Of a stretch of DNA of 31,722 bases, positions 12,436-20,469 are shown piece after piece (the stretch's first letter is position 1; each line of letters begins with the position of its first letter). The notes beneath the pieces were generated by a model that was not told where the DNA came from, did no database searches, and worked only from the letters and a program-made list of their open reading frames with translations. Made by a program: the position numbers and the translations under genes. Source of the DNA: a virus; IMG/VR virus record IMGVR_UViG_3300025889_000564, positions 1-31,722 of that record; one strand, given 5' to 3'.

Positions 12436-12917
12436 ACTTCCCCCTGTGGACGCTTCGAGAACTCCTTGGCGATCTCCCGACGCACGCCGTCGAGAAAGCT
12501 CTCGGTGTGGCGGTAGTAGGTGCTGGCGAGCAATCCGGCGTTCAACACCGCATCCCGGCCACCCTGTGTGAAGTGGACCATCCACTTGTCGCGCCACATG
12601 AAAGGGCCGACCTTCACCTCTTCCATCGCCAGTTCGTACTTCCAGCCGTTCATGCCCCACTCGTCGCCGAACTTTTCCTTGATGATTTCGGCGATCTTCG
12701 CGGCCGTCTCCGGCGCTGCGAACTGGAGGGGGTTGTTGTCGTAGAACTTGTTCAGCGGCCAGTTCCAGATCGGCACGTTCAGGAACCGAAACCCGGTCCA
12801 GAACTTCACCCGCGGGATCGGAGTATCCGGCTGGGCGAACGGGTCCGGTTTCCCGGCAATCTCCAGAACCAAGACGCCATCGTTGTCGATGTAGGCGCCG
12901 TCCTGCAACTCAATCAT
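12432..12917 (-). CDS. Hypothetical late protein (161 aa)
   Basis: ATG 12917 follows GGGAGGAGTTGCC and overlaps the endolysin stop as ATGA. The product starts MIELQDGAYIDNDGVLVLEI and is rich in Trp, Phe and Tyr (FLNVPIWNWPLNKFYDNNPL, WGMNGWKYELAMEE). No motif is recognised. The aromatic content suggests a structural or carbohydrate-contacting protein, but this is not evidence of function. It is cotranscribed with the endolysin. Confidence 0.6.
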   Translation of the reverse strand: MIELQDGAYIDNDGVLVLEIAGKPDPFAQPDTPIPRVKFWTGFRFLNVPIWNWPLNKFYDNNPLQFAAPETAAKIAEIIKEKFGDEWGMNGWKYELAMEEVKVGPFMWRDKWMVHFTQGGRDAVLNAGLLASTYYRHTESFLDGVRREIAKEFSKRPQGEV

Positions 12918-13336
12918 GGCAACTCCTCCCATTTCCCGCTCCACTTGACCTGATTGCCGTCGCGATCGTAGGCCCAAATCACTCGGCCTCCCGGCTTCAC
13001 GCATTGGCGCATGTCAACGTGGATGAATCCCTGGTGCGGCGCAACACCGATTCCGACGAACTCGGGAAAGTCGGCCAGCGTGTGCCAAATCTTCTTCAGT
13101 GGGTGGCCGGCGATGTCGGCCGCGATGCCGAGGGTGTGCTGCCCCGGCTTCTGCTTCTTCGCCTCGACAGGGTGTTTCTCGCAGCGATACCCGCTCGTGA
13201 TCTGCACCGGCCCGCCAAGCGCGTCCCGAAGGCCCTGTAGCGCCTCGACCAGCGCGAACTTGATGCCGTGCTTGCCACAGTGCTTGCAGACAAACTCGGA
13301 TGCGTTGAAGTCGCGCGTGAGCTGATCGGTCGTCAC
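12914..13336 (-). CDS. Endolysin: M15 family D-Ala-D-Ala carboxypeptidase-like
   Basis: A 140-residue peptidoglycan peptidase. Motifs are SGYRCEKHP (48-56), HTLGIAADI with H67 and D74, and FIHVDMR with H106 and D108, the zinc-binding and catalytic pattern of peptidase M15 (VanY-like). A C-x2-C pair near the N-terminus (C17, C20) precedes it. There is no signal peptide, so release needs a holin, consistent with nearby membrane genes. It would cleave stem-peptide bonds in the cell wall at lysis. The start is GTG 13336, 2 bp from the stop of the preceding secreted protein gene. Confidence 0.88.
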   Translation of the reverse strand: MTTDQLTRDFNASEFVCKHCGKHGIKFALVEALQGLRDALGGPVQITSGYRCEKHPVEAKKQKPGQHTLGIAADIAGHPLKKIWHTLADFPEFVGIGVAPHQGFIHVDMRQCVKPGGRVIWAYDRDGNQVKWSGKWEELP

Positions 13337-13338
13337 GA

Positions 13339-13677
13339 CTATTTCTCTTCTGTCAGAACCTTGATCTCGACCGACGTATGCTCAATGCCGTCAAAGACCA
13401 GCATCGCTACCTTCCGCCCGTATGAATCGGTCGAGATCTGCGTGTATTTCGTGACGCCACCAACAGTCGCAGAGGCAACATCACCTCGCTTGGCGTGGAT
13501 CAATACCTGCGTCTGCTTTCCCTTGCCAACGAAGAATGGCGATAGTTTCGCAAGCGCGTCAAAGTCAACGCACGCAACCTCTGCGTGATCGACGTATGGA
13601 TTGGCTGGGCGGGCGCCGCAAATCGTCGGTTCTGCGATCAAGATGGAAGCGGTAACGGCGAGTAGTGCCAGTTTCAC
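13339..13677 (-). CDS. Small predicted secreted protein, fibre cassette A
   Basis: A 112-residue protein from GTG 13677 (GTGA overlap). The N-terminus MKLALLAVTASILIAEPTIC followed by GARP is a signal peptide with probable cleavage near CGA/R; no standard lipobox is seen. The mature part is beta-rich (QVLIHAKRGDVASATVGGVT, KVAMLVFDGIEHTSVEIKVL) and lacks known motifs. It lies between the other small secreted protein and the endolysin. An outer-membrane spanin role was considered, but there is no lipoprotein signal or spanin gene pair. Function unknown. Confidence 0.65.
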   Translation of the reverse strand: MKLALLAVTASILIAEPTICGARPANPYVDHAEVACVDFDALAKLSPFFVGKGKQTQVLIHAKRGDVASATVGGVTKYTQISTDSYGRKVAMLVFDGIEHTSVEIKVLTEEK

Positions 13678-13946
13678 TTCTTCGCCTCCTCGCGCTTCTG
13701 CACGGTCAACGTCTGCGGGTCGATTTGGCAGTTGCCAGGGTCGATCCCAGCGCGGGAGCAGATCGCCTTTACGGTCGTCTGCTGCTCCTCCTGGATGCGC
13801 TCGAACTGTTGCTTCGCGAGGGCGGCGCGCAGGCTGAGGTTTTCCAGCATCAGGCGCTCCTCGTTCGTCAGCTTCGCGGGCTGTTTCGGCTGTTCAGCCG
13901 CCGCTACTGCCGCGAGGAGTAGCGTGAGTGCGATGATGGTTCGCAT
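13674..13946 (-). CDS. Small predicted secreted coiled-coil protein, fibre cassette A
   Basis: A 90-residue protein from ATG 13946. Residues 1-18 (MRTIIALTLLLAAVAAAE) are a clear signal peptide. A central charged helix (ENLSLRAALAKQQFERIQEE) is predicted coiled coil, and C63 and C72 flank a short loop (CSRAGIDPGNC), perhaps a disulfide. It follows the first fibre-like gene by 6 bp and overlaps the next as GTGA. Its counterpart in cassette B also pairs a signal peptide with a C-terminal coiled coil and two Cys, although the sequences are not clearly homologous. Confidence 0.65.
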   Translation of the reverse strand: MRTIIALTLLLAAVAAAEQPKQPAKLTNEERLMLENLSLRAALAKQQFERIQEEQQTTVKAICSRAGIDPGNCQIDPQTLTVQKREEAKK

Positions 13947-13952
13947 AAGTCG

Positions 13953-15770
13953 TTAGCACGTTCCGCCGGTCATAATCCCGGCTGAGAACGTGAGGGTGCA
14001 ATCCGATGCGCCGCCGGCGGCCCGCACCGTCTTCGTGCCGGTGAACGCCGTTCCACTAGGAGGAATTATCGTTCCGGTAACGTCGAGATCCTGGGTCCAA
14101 GTTTTAAGCCATCGACCTGTGGCGGCACCAAGAGAACCACTCAGAGACGTGGCCGGCTGTACATTTCCGCCATGCGTTCTGATAGATGTCGTTCGAACCA
14201 TGTTCCAGTAATTCGTCGACGATCCGAGTACGTAAGTGTCCGTGGTCGCCGGAATGAGATCCCCAGTCACGTTACCGCTAATGTTGAAGTTGCTGGTGTA
14301 GACGTTCGCCCAGCGGAAGGAGCCGCCGCCGAGAATGTAGGTATTGTTGGCTGATGGGGTCAGGTCGCTGGACACGCTTCCGGTGAGGGTGAGGCCAACG
14401 AACGTGGCATCCCTGGAGGCATTGATAACAGTGGTTCCGCTCACGCGGTAAGCCGGACTACCGGTGGCGTTAAAAGTGGTTGTGGAGACAATCCCGCCGA
14501 AGTTGGCGCCAGCGGTGGTTGTCAGGAACCCATTCTCCTCCATCACAAAGTGTTCTGTTCCGTTATGGTCAAGCACCCACCGAGACACAGCGCCAGATGG
14601 AGTTGTCCCAGCCGACCACGCGCCAGCAGTTGAACTGCTGGCCCCGACTGTCCAATAAACTTTCTGGTTTGTACCTCTTGTCGCTCTATCGAGAACAAAA
14701 GAGTTTCCGTTGATAACCCAGGACTGGGCATTGACGGTAACTGTGTCATTGAACGTCTGTGCGCTAGTAAATGTTTGACCGATATTGGTGCCAGCCAGGG
14801 TGTACGAGGCGTTCTGCGGGGTCAGGACGCGCGTGGTGGCGGTAGTGAGGCCGTCAACCTCAAAGCGCAACTGCTTGGATGTGTCAGAACTTCCAGTAAC
14901 AATGGATGTTGTGTCAACAGCAGGCAACCCACCAGGGCATCCAGTACAGGACCCGGTGATCGTGAGGTTGGCAACGGTCGCGTTGCGGCTGGCGTCGATG
15001 ACGGTGGTCCCAGCCACCTCGATGGCACCCGATCCGATAACGTCGATCGAACCGTTGACCGTCAGTTCCTCTGTTACCGCCGCAGTTCCAATGCCGACAC
15101 GCCCATCGGCAGCGACATAAAGGTCGTTGATCGGCACCGCGGATTCGTCGTCCTTGAACCGGCTCAGGGTCCAGTCCTCGGTTAGATAGCTCCAGTACAT
15201 CCCCCTCGTCCACCCAGAGGTATTCGGAATGGTGGTTCCGAAGAGAATCGCGCTGTTCGCACTAGTCCTAAACCGCGCTGCAACGACTTGATTGTATGGC
15301 GTATAGGCGTATCCGTTCGAGCCGTACACGGAGAGCAGTCCTTTGGACGGCGCCGTTTCACCGATTCCGGTCACGCCAGAGACCGACGCCGTTCCCGTCA
15401 CCGTGAGCGTTTGTCCCGGCGTCGAGGTGCCAATGCCGACGCTTCCCGTGGTCCGGTACGCATCGGAGCCAGAAACAGTCCAGCCCCCGCCAGCCGGAGT
15501 AGACCACGACAATACACCCGCGCCGTTTGTCGTCAGCGCTTGGCCGTTGGTGCCGTCCACCGACGGCAGATCCCACAACAACGACGTACCAACCGACTGC
15601 GGCGCGCGAAAACCAACATGCTCCTGCCCATTGGTCCGCCGCTCCTGTAACCGGATTTCGCCCGTAAGGCTTCCAGCGCTCTGCACGACAGTGAGAGGTG
15701 TGGACACCTGCGAAAACGCGACAGCGCCCGCCAGAACGCCAGCGGCGATGATTTTATTGAGTGTCGTCAT
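13953..15770 (-). CDS. Fibre-like protein with signal peptide (cassette A)
   Basis: A 605-residue protein from ATG 15770; a longer in-frame start at 15815 overlaps the hub gene. Residues 1-21 (MTTLNKIIAAGVLAGAVAFSQ) are a predicted signal peptide. Fibre-type modules follow: VGFRAPQSVGTSLLWDLPSV, NGQALTTNGAGVLSW, VGIGTSTPGQTLTVTG, two related VI(D/N)ASR-DATV-type blocks, and three copies of a D-L-x-P...T-Y-x-L-G...W repeat near the C-terminus. The end (TVRAAGGASDCTLTFSAGIM) resembles a terminal module of other fibre-like proteins. The hub gene upstream suggests a tail fibre; the signal peptide suggests export. Both are kept open. Confidence 0.75.
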   Translation of the reverse strand: MTTLNKIIAAGVLAGAVAFSQVSTPLTVVQSAGSLTGEIRLQERRTNGQEHVGFRAPQSVGTSLLWDLPSVDGTNGQALTTNGAGVLSWSTPAGGGWTVSGSDAYRTTGSVGIGTSTPGQTLTVTGTASVSGVTGIGETAPSKGLLSVYGSNGYAYTPYNQVVAARFRTSANSAILFGTTIPNTSGWTRGMYWSYLTEDWTLSRFKDDESAVPINDLYVAADGRVGIGTAAVTEELTVNGSIDVIGSGAIEVAGTTVIDASRNATVANLTITGSCTGCPGGLPAVDTTSIVTGSSDTSKQLRFEVDGLTTATTRVLTPQNASYTLAGTNIGQTFTSAQTFNDTVTVNAQSWVINGNSFVLDRATRGTNQKVYWTVGASSSTAGAWSAGTTPSGAVSRWVLDHNGTEHFVMEENGFLTTTAGANFGGIVSTTTFNATGSPAYRVSGTTVINASRDATFVGLTLTGSVSSDLTPSANNTYILGGGSFRWANVYTSNFNISGNVTGDLIPATTDTYVLGSSTNYWNMVRTTSIRTHGGNVQPATSLSGSLGAATGRWLKTWTQDLDVTGTIIPPSGTAFTGTKTVRAAGGASDCTLTFSAGIMTGGTC

Positions 15771-15772
15771 GG

Positions 15773-17644
15773 TTAATCGAAGTTCACCGAGTAGGGAGCG
15801 CACACGGCCCACCATTTCCCGTCCGAACGGCCCCGGAAATGGAACGCTGTCACCGCGCCGCTTTTTGCTGGGATGTTGGTGTCGAAGTCGGTATTGAAGT
15901 CTGCGTCAAAGCTGATCGTGTACGGCCCAGCGCCCTGCGTGATGTAGACGTACAGCACATCGCCCGCGCTGGGAGTGTACGGGCTCGCGATGGTCGTATT
16001 GGCCGACAGCGTGATTTCAAGCGACGTACTTCCGCCGCCCGTTCCGACGCCAGAGACAGCGCCAGCCGCGCCAATCGTGGATGCGGTTCGGCCTCCGCCG
16101 GCAAACGACTTCCAGTAGTCGACTACGCCGATATACCGGGTCGCATCAATAGCTTTTACGCCGATCCGCAGCCACTGCCCGCCCACGTCGGTGATCGAGA
16201 CTTGGCGGATTAGGTACGTGCCGCTCGACACGTTGAAATAGCTATTCGCGATGGTCTGAAGCTGGCCCGGCCGCAATGAGTGCGCCGTCGCCTCTACCTG
16301 CTGATCCGTCTCATAGCTGATCTCGTTGACGATGCGCTTCCGTTCGGCGATGATTGCGTTGCCATCGGCCAGCGCCTGCGCCTGCCCAATTCCAGGCCGC
16401 TCAAAGACGCCCTGATAGATTCCACTGTTCCCTTCAGCTGTAGCTGTCGAGGAGATGTCAGCCGAATCGTCGGTGTAAATGACGTTCGCGCCGAACTTCC
16501 GGTACGTCACCACTAGCGTGTCTGAGGTCGTCAGCACGGCTTCATCCGGGTCCTGACGGATTGTAGCCGTGCCTTCCTCGTAGTAGTACGCGCGGTCTGA
16601 TTCGGCCAGCCAAACGGCGAATTCCTTCTTTTCGCCATTGACCGACACGGAAATCATCTGGCCGACCCGATAGGCCAGGGTCCAAGAGGTCGCGCTGCCA
16701 TTGCCGGTGAACGTCTCTTCCTCGTAGCCGATCTGGTCCCAGTCAACGCGCATCAGCGCCGCGTTGACTTTGTCCTCCCGAGTGCGGCGAACGGACAAAT
16801 TACGGTAATTGCCACCACTGCTCGACAAAGAAAACGGCGCAGTCGTGAAAGTGCGCGGCTGGAAGTACAGCTCCCGCTCTTCGTCGATCCACCATTGGAA
16901 ACCGGACACTTCCGCTAGTTGGCTGATCGCCTCCGCAACGCTCGTTTCCTCGTTCCAAAGGATCGTATCGACCACGGCCCCTTTGGCGACGTTTGTATCT
17001 CCCAGCGGCTCGGACGTGGCCGCGTCGACCAGCAGCGCCTTGACCACGTCGCCCGCGCGGTTCGCAACCAAGACCTGCTCAAGCGTCCCGGCGTCGATGA
17101 TGTTGACCGCAGCGCCGCCCGACGTGAGCGACAGCTTCAGCGTCGAGGTGCCAGCAGAGACAACGTAATACTCAATGGTCGAATCCAGCCCACCGCAGAG
17201 GGCCCCATTCGCGTGCGCTCGCACCTTCACCCGGTCGCCGTTGCTCAGCCCGTGACTGCCGACCGTCGTTAGGGTGTCGGTCGACGGATCGGCAGTCAAC
17301 AGAAAGTTCCGCGAGTACCGCAGCGGCCGCCCGTTCGCCACATCCCAGCAATAGCGGCGGTCCAAGTACTGCTCCCACGTCACCCCGCGCAGCGCATAAC
17401 GGCGAAACGTCGGCGCGGCCTCGGTGAGTGACATTTCATTCACTTCATCGACCGAGCCCGCCCACAGTTTCGACGCGCCCTCGAATAGTTCGATGTCCTG
17501 TCCGCACGTCGGGCGGAAGCTGGCGTTAGCCGACTGCACGACGACATCCAACGTCGCCCGGTTGCCGAGCGATGCAGATACGTTCAGCGTGCCGGGGACG
17601 GCTTCCACCGTGGTCCCGCCGATCTTGACGATAGGGTCAGGCAT
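15773..17644 (-). CDS. Tail hub/baseplate protein (Tal-like)
   Basis: A 623-residue protein. The N-terminus, IVKIGGTTVEAVPGTLNVSA to LFEGASKLWAGSVDEV, matches the opening beta domain of siphophage tail hub proteins that continue the tail tube and gate DNA exit. The middle region has a hub-like mixed alpha/beta composition (SGFQWWIDEERELYFQPRTF). The C-terminus (about 540-623) is a Gly/Ser-rich linker followed by a beta module (LVYVYITQ-like, FHFRGRSDGKWWAVCAPYSV) resembling fibre-tip domains. The start ATG 17644 overlaps the tape measure stop as TAATG. Position directly after the tape measure gene supports the call. No separate Dit gene is seen. Confidence 0.8.
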   Translation of the reverse strand: MPDPIVKIGGTTVEAVPGTLNVSASLGNRATLDVVVQSANASFRPTCGQDIELFEGASKLWAGSVDEVNEMSLTEAAPTFRRYALRGVTWEQYLDRRYCWDVANGRPLRYSRNFLLTADPSTDTLTTVGSHGLSNGDRVKVRAHANGALCGGLDSTIEYYVVSAGTSTLKLSLTSGGAAVNIIDAGTLEQVLVANRAGDVVKALLVDAATSEPLGDTNVAKGAVVDTILWNEETSVAEAISQLAEVSGFQWWIDEERELYFQPRTFTTAPFSLSSSGGNYRNLSVRRTREDKVNAALMRVDWDQIGYEEETFTGNGSATSWTLAYRVGQMISVSVNGEKKEFAVWLAESDRAYYYEEGTATIRQDPDEAVLTTSDTLVVTYRKFGANVIYTDDSADISSTATAEGNSGIYQGVFERPGIGQAQALADGNAIIAERKRIVNEISYETDQQVEATAHSLRPGQLQTIANSYFNVSSGTYLIRQVSITDVGGQWLRIGVKAIDATRYIGVVDYWKSFAGGGRTASTIGAAGAVSGVGTGGGSTSLEITLSANTTIASPYTPSAGDVLYVYITQGAGPYTISFDADFNTDFDTNIPAKSGAVTAFHFRGRSDGKWWAVCAPYSVNFD

Positions 17645-19962
17645 TAGCGAGGGATGACGCCGTACTGCTTCAGTAGGCGGGTGATCTCAGTCAGTGTTTG
17701 CTGCGGATTGCCGCCGTTGATGTTGATCGTTACCGTTGCGCCGCCGCCAGCCTCGGCTACGGCCATCTGCCGCGTCTCCATGCGGATGAGCGACTCCCAG
17801 ATGTTTTTGAGGTTCGGCAGGAACTCGTTGTTCTTTTCGAGCAAGTGCAGCAAGTGGATTTGCGAGTACCGCGTCTCCTTCTCGATCAAATCAAGCGTTT
17901 TGTTCATCCCCGCCATCTGGAAATTGCCGATGATCCCGGACACGGCAGACGCAATGCCTGTGACCATTCCGACAGCGGCAGATAGACCGGTAGACGCCGC
18001 AGCGCCAGCCGCTTGACCAGCGCCACCGCCCGCACTTCCAACGGCCCCAGCGATTCCGCCAGCAGCCGACGCGCCACCACCGCCAACGGCAGACATAACG
18101 GCACCCGTGCCGCCGCCGAAGACCTTGCCCATGATGCCGCCAACATCGAGCAGCTTCCCGGCCAGCTTGGCGAGCGCTTTTTCGACCAGTTCGCGAATGA
18201 TCGCCTCGCCCGCCGACTTCACCACGCCCTGAAGCATGGAGCCCCAACCCTTCCACTCGATAATCGAGCGAGCGATCCCGCGCGAGAGGTCAGTGAGCAC
18301 GGTAGACACTTGGCGCAACGCGGCAGACTGAGCCTTCGCAGACGACTGCGCCGCGCGCTTCATCGCCTCGTACTGCTCCTTGGTCTGCATCCCGAGATCG
18401 CCAATGTTTTCGCCCATCTTGCGGAATTCCTCGAAGCTACCGGGGAAAACTGGCATTTCCGGTTTCGGAACGTCTTTCATCCCGCCGCCGATGCCGGGGA
18501 TCTTCACGTCAGGCGGGTTTTCGAGAATGCGGAAGTAGCGGAACAGCGTGTCCGCAACTTGAATATTGAGCGCGATCTGCTCGCGCGTGATCCCGCCGTA
18601 CTTGATGCCCAACTCAGCCGCCTTGTCGATGGCTTTGTTGTAGTCATCCATGTACTCTTTGGCCATCTTCTGCGCGATGGCTCCGTCGAGAGTGGCGACC
18701 TTCAGTTCGATGTGCGCCTTGGCTTTGCGGGTAATCTTCTCGGCAGCGACAGCAGCCACTTCGCCCGTCTTGGCCGTCTCTTCATTCGACGGCTTTAATA
18801 CCTGCATGTAGCCCATGACGGCGTCGCGCGCCGCGCTAAAAGCCACTGGCGCGCCGGTTCCGACGCGTTCATTTAGGCGCTTGATCGCTTCCGCCGACGT
18901 GTCCACCGTGTTCTGCCGGTGGGTGTTCAGGATGTGCATGAACCCGCCAACAGCGGCGGCGGCAGCGGTCGCAGCGGTACCCGCAAGCGTGATCCCGCCC
19001 GCGAATCCTTTGAGAATCGGCAGCAGCTTATTCAGCGTCGCAATGACAATCGCGCCCTTTTCAAATAGCGTGCCAAGGGCAACTATCAGGATAGGCGCGG
19101 CGGCGGCAGCGACCGACAAGCCAGCAGCAAAATTCTGCGTTGCCGTCGGCAGCTTCTGGAACTCCTGCGCGAATGCCTTGGCTTTTTCAATACCTGGAGT
19201 CAGGAAGTCATCGAGGACGCGCTGCGCCATCGGCAACAACGTCTTACCGAACTCCGCAGCCGCATCCTTCGCGGCCATCTGAATGTTTTCCCAAGAATTC
19301 TTGTAGGTATTGCCCGCGCGCTCGCCCTTCGCCAATTCGTCCACGAGGATGCGGATGAACTGCTGCGACGAGATGCCCATCTTTTCAAACGTCTTCGCGG
19401 GGTCGCCCAGCGCCTGCGCGCCGAATTTTTCCTTGATGATGGCGGCGATCTGCGGGATGCGCTCAACGATTGGGTCGAGATTTTCCTTGGTGACCTTGCC
19501 GACCGCGCCCAACTGCGACAACTGCCGGATTACCTCGCTGAAGTCCTCGCGCCCGCCGCCGACAGCCGCGAGAGCGTTCCCGAGTTCGGCCATGATGCGG
19601 CGCGATTCGCTGGCCGAATTGCCGAGGATTTGCAGGCGCACGGAGCCCCGCACGGCTTCTTCCAGCCCCAGCCCCGGCAGCTTCGCCACCTCGCGCAACT
19701 TCGCCATCTCGGCGGTAGTCGCGTCGGTCGTCTTCATGACCGCTTTCAGGCCCATTTCGAGCGACTGCATATCGCTCGCGGCCTTGATCGCGGCCCCGCC
19801 AGCGGCGAGAATTGGCGCGGAGAATCCAATAGCCATCGCCTCGCCCGCAGCGGTTACGGACTGCGCGAACCGCTGCGCCTTGCCGAGCGCCGCGTTGACT
19901 TTTTTATCGTAGTCGTCAGTCGAGGCGCCGATGCGGACGATGAGGTTGGAGAGGATAGGCAT
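17644..19962 (-). CDS. Tail tape measure protein
   Basis: A 772-residue protein, the longest in the window. The N-terminus MPILSNLIVRIGASTDDYDK begins a long helical, Ala-rich tape measure region (AAIKAASDMQSLEMGLKAVM). Hydrophobic segments follow near 270-340, and a Gly/Ala-rich region (about 600-690) may be membrane-active. It ends in a folded domain (ATVTININGGNPQQTLTEIT). Tape measure length sets tail length; at about 1.5 angstrom per residue this implies a tail near 110-120 nm (inference). It starts 4 bp after the stop of the frameshifted chaperone product, the conserved order in siphophages. Confidence 0.93.
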   Translation of the reverse strand: MPILSNLIVRIGASTDDYDKKVNAALGKAQRFAQSVTAAGEAMAIGFSAPILAAGGAAIKAASDMQSLEMGLKAVMKTTDATTAEMAKLREVAKLPGLGLEEAVRGSVRLQILGNSASESRRIMAELGNALAAVGGGREDFSEVIRQLSQLGAVGKVTKENLDPIVERIPQIAAIIKEKFGAQALGDPAKTFEKMGISSQQFIRILVDELAKGERAGNTYKNSWENIQMAAKDAAAEFGKTLLPMAQRVLDDFLTPGIEKAKAFAQEFQKLPTATQNFAAGLSVAAAAAPILIVALGTLFEKGAIVIATLNKLLPILKGFAGGITLAGTAATAAAAAVGGFMHILNTHRQNTVDTSAEAIKRLNERVGTGAPVAFSAARDAVMGYMQVLKPSNEETAKTGEVAAVAAEKITRKAKAHIELKVATLDGAIAQKMAKEYMDDYNKAIDKAAELGIKYGGITREQIALNIQVADTLFRYFRILENPPDVKIPGIGGGMKDVPKPEMPVFPGSFEEFRKMGENIGDLGMQTKEQYEAMKRAAQSSAKAQSAALRQVSTVLTDLSRGIARSIIEWKGWGSMLQGVVKSAGEAIIRELVEKALAKLAGKLLDVGGIMGKVFGGGTGAVMSAVGGGGASAAGGIAGAVGSAGGGAGQAAGAAASTGLSAAVGMVTGIASAVSGIIGNFQMAGMNKTLDLIEKETRYSQIHLLHLLEKNNEFLPNLKNIWESLIRMETRQMAVAEAGGGATVTININGGNPQQTLTEITRLLKQYGVIPR

Positions 19963-19965
19963 GGA

Positions 19966-20136
19966 TCATCTACGCCGCGCGGACGCGGCTGCTTCGGCTT
20001 GCTGGCGCTCTTTCGCTGTCAGTTCCAGGTAGGACCACCATTCCGCGAATTCACGCGATGGCATGGCCTCGATTTCGCACACCTGGCAGTGCAGTTTTTC
20101 GGCGAGGGCGAAGACTAATCGCCGCTCGCCTCGGAG
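19966..20136 (-). CDS. Tail assembly chaperone, -1 frameshift extension (T part)
   Basis: This open frame has no good start of its own and is entered by -1 slippage at the heptamer 20136-20142. It adds 56 residues (LRGERRLVFALAEKLHCQVC and EAMPSREFAEWWSYLELTAK in the middle, ending SARRR) to the first 109 residues of the upstream chaperone, giving a 165-residue fusion. The Trp-containing EFAEWWSYLEL stretch resembles the conserved region of phage G-T type chaperone tails. The stop at 19966 lies 4 bp before the tape measure start. Equivalent to the lambda gpGT extension. Confidence 0.85.
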   Translation of the reverse strand, partial: LRGERRLVFALAEKLHCQVCEIEAMPSREFAEWWSYLELTAKERQQAEAAASARRR

Positions 20137-20142
20137 TTTTTT
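20101..20142 (-). promoter_or_regulatory. Programmed -1 ribosomal frameshift signal
   Basis: On the minus strand, codons GAA-AAA-AAC place the canonical slippery heptamer A-AAA-AAC at 20142-20136. After a 5-base spacer (TCCGA) comes a strong hairpin at 20130-20101: GGCGAG-C-GGCGA pairs with TCGCC-CTCGCC, 11 bp with one bulged C, around the loop TTAGTCT. The zero-frame TAG stop (20117-20115) sits in that loop. Heptamer, spacer and stem are all of the textbook form, and the -1 frame is open for 57 codons. Confidence 0.9.
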
Positions 20143-20462
20143 TCGATGTCCGCCTGCGCGTTAGCGGTCATGGCCGACAGGTCGAAAATGGCGTCGGTGA
20201 CAAACTGGACGCCTTTGCCGGGAAGCTTGGCTAGCGTGTCACGGTCGGCCTTCTCGAAAGCAGGTTTGCCCGTCTCAGGGTCGAAGGTGCTGTCGATCAT
20301 CAGTTCGATCAGCGCCTTGATACCGGACTTCTGGAAAGCAATCGAGAAGTTGAGCCGCTGCTCGACCGTCAGTTCGCGGATGCCGATTTTCTCGTCCCAT
20401 TCAGGAACGTCGATGATGTCCGTCCGCAGCTTCTGCGCGAGGACTTTTTCACGTAGACTCAT
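20115..20462 (-). CDS. Tail assembly chaperone (G part)
   Basis: A 115-residue helical protein between the tail tube and tape measure genes, where siphophages encode the G/GT chaperone that coats the tape measure during tail assembly. Its sequence (KIGIRELTVEQRLNFSIAFQ, DLSAMTANAQADIEKNSEAS) is of the usual acidic, helical type. Codon 109 (AAC) ends the slippery heptamer, so a minority of ribosomes should shift to make the longer form. The start is ATG 20462, preceded by TAGGAGAG. The 0-frame product alone is expected to be the major species. Confidence 0.85.
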   Translation of the reverse strand: MSLREKVLAQKLRTDIIDVPEWDEKIGIRELTVEQRLNFSIAFQKSGIKALIELMIDSTFDPETGKPAFEKADRDTLAKLPGKGVQFVTDAIFDLSAMTANAQADIEKNSEASGD

Positions 20463-20469
20463 ATCTCTC

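Noticed and set aside
13339-13946. The two small secreted proteins next to the endolysin as an i-spanin/o-spanin pair
   Set aside because: No lipobox, no N-terminal membrane anchor in the expected form, and not nested or overlapping as spanins usually are; cassette B has a similar pair far from the endolysin.
7650-15770. Diversity-generating retroelement acting on the fibre genes
   Set aside because: No reverse transcriptase gene and no template/variable repeat pair was seen in the window.
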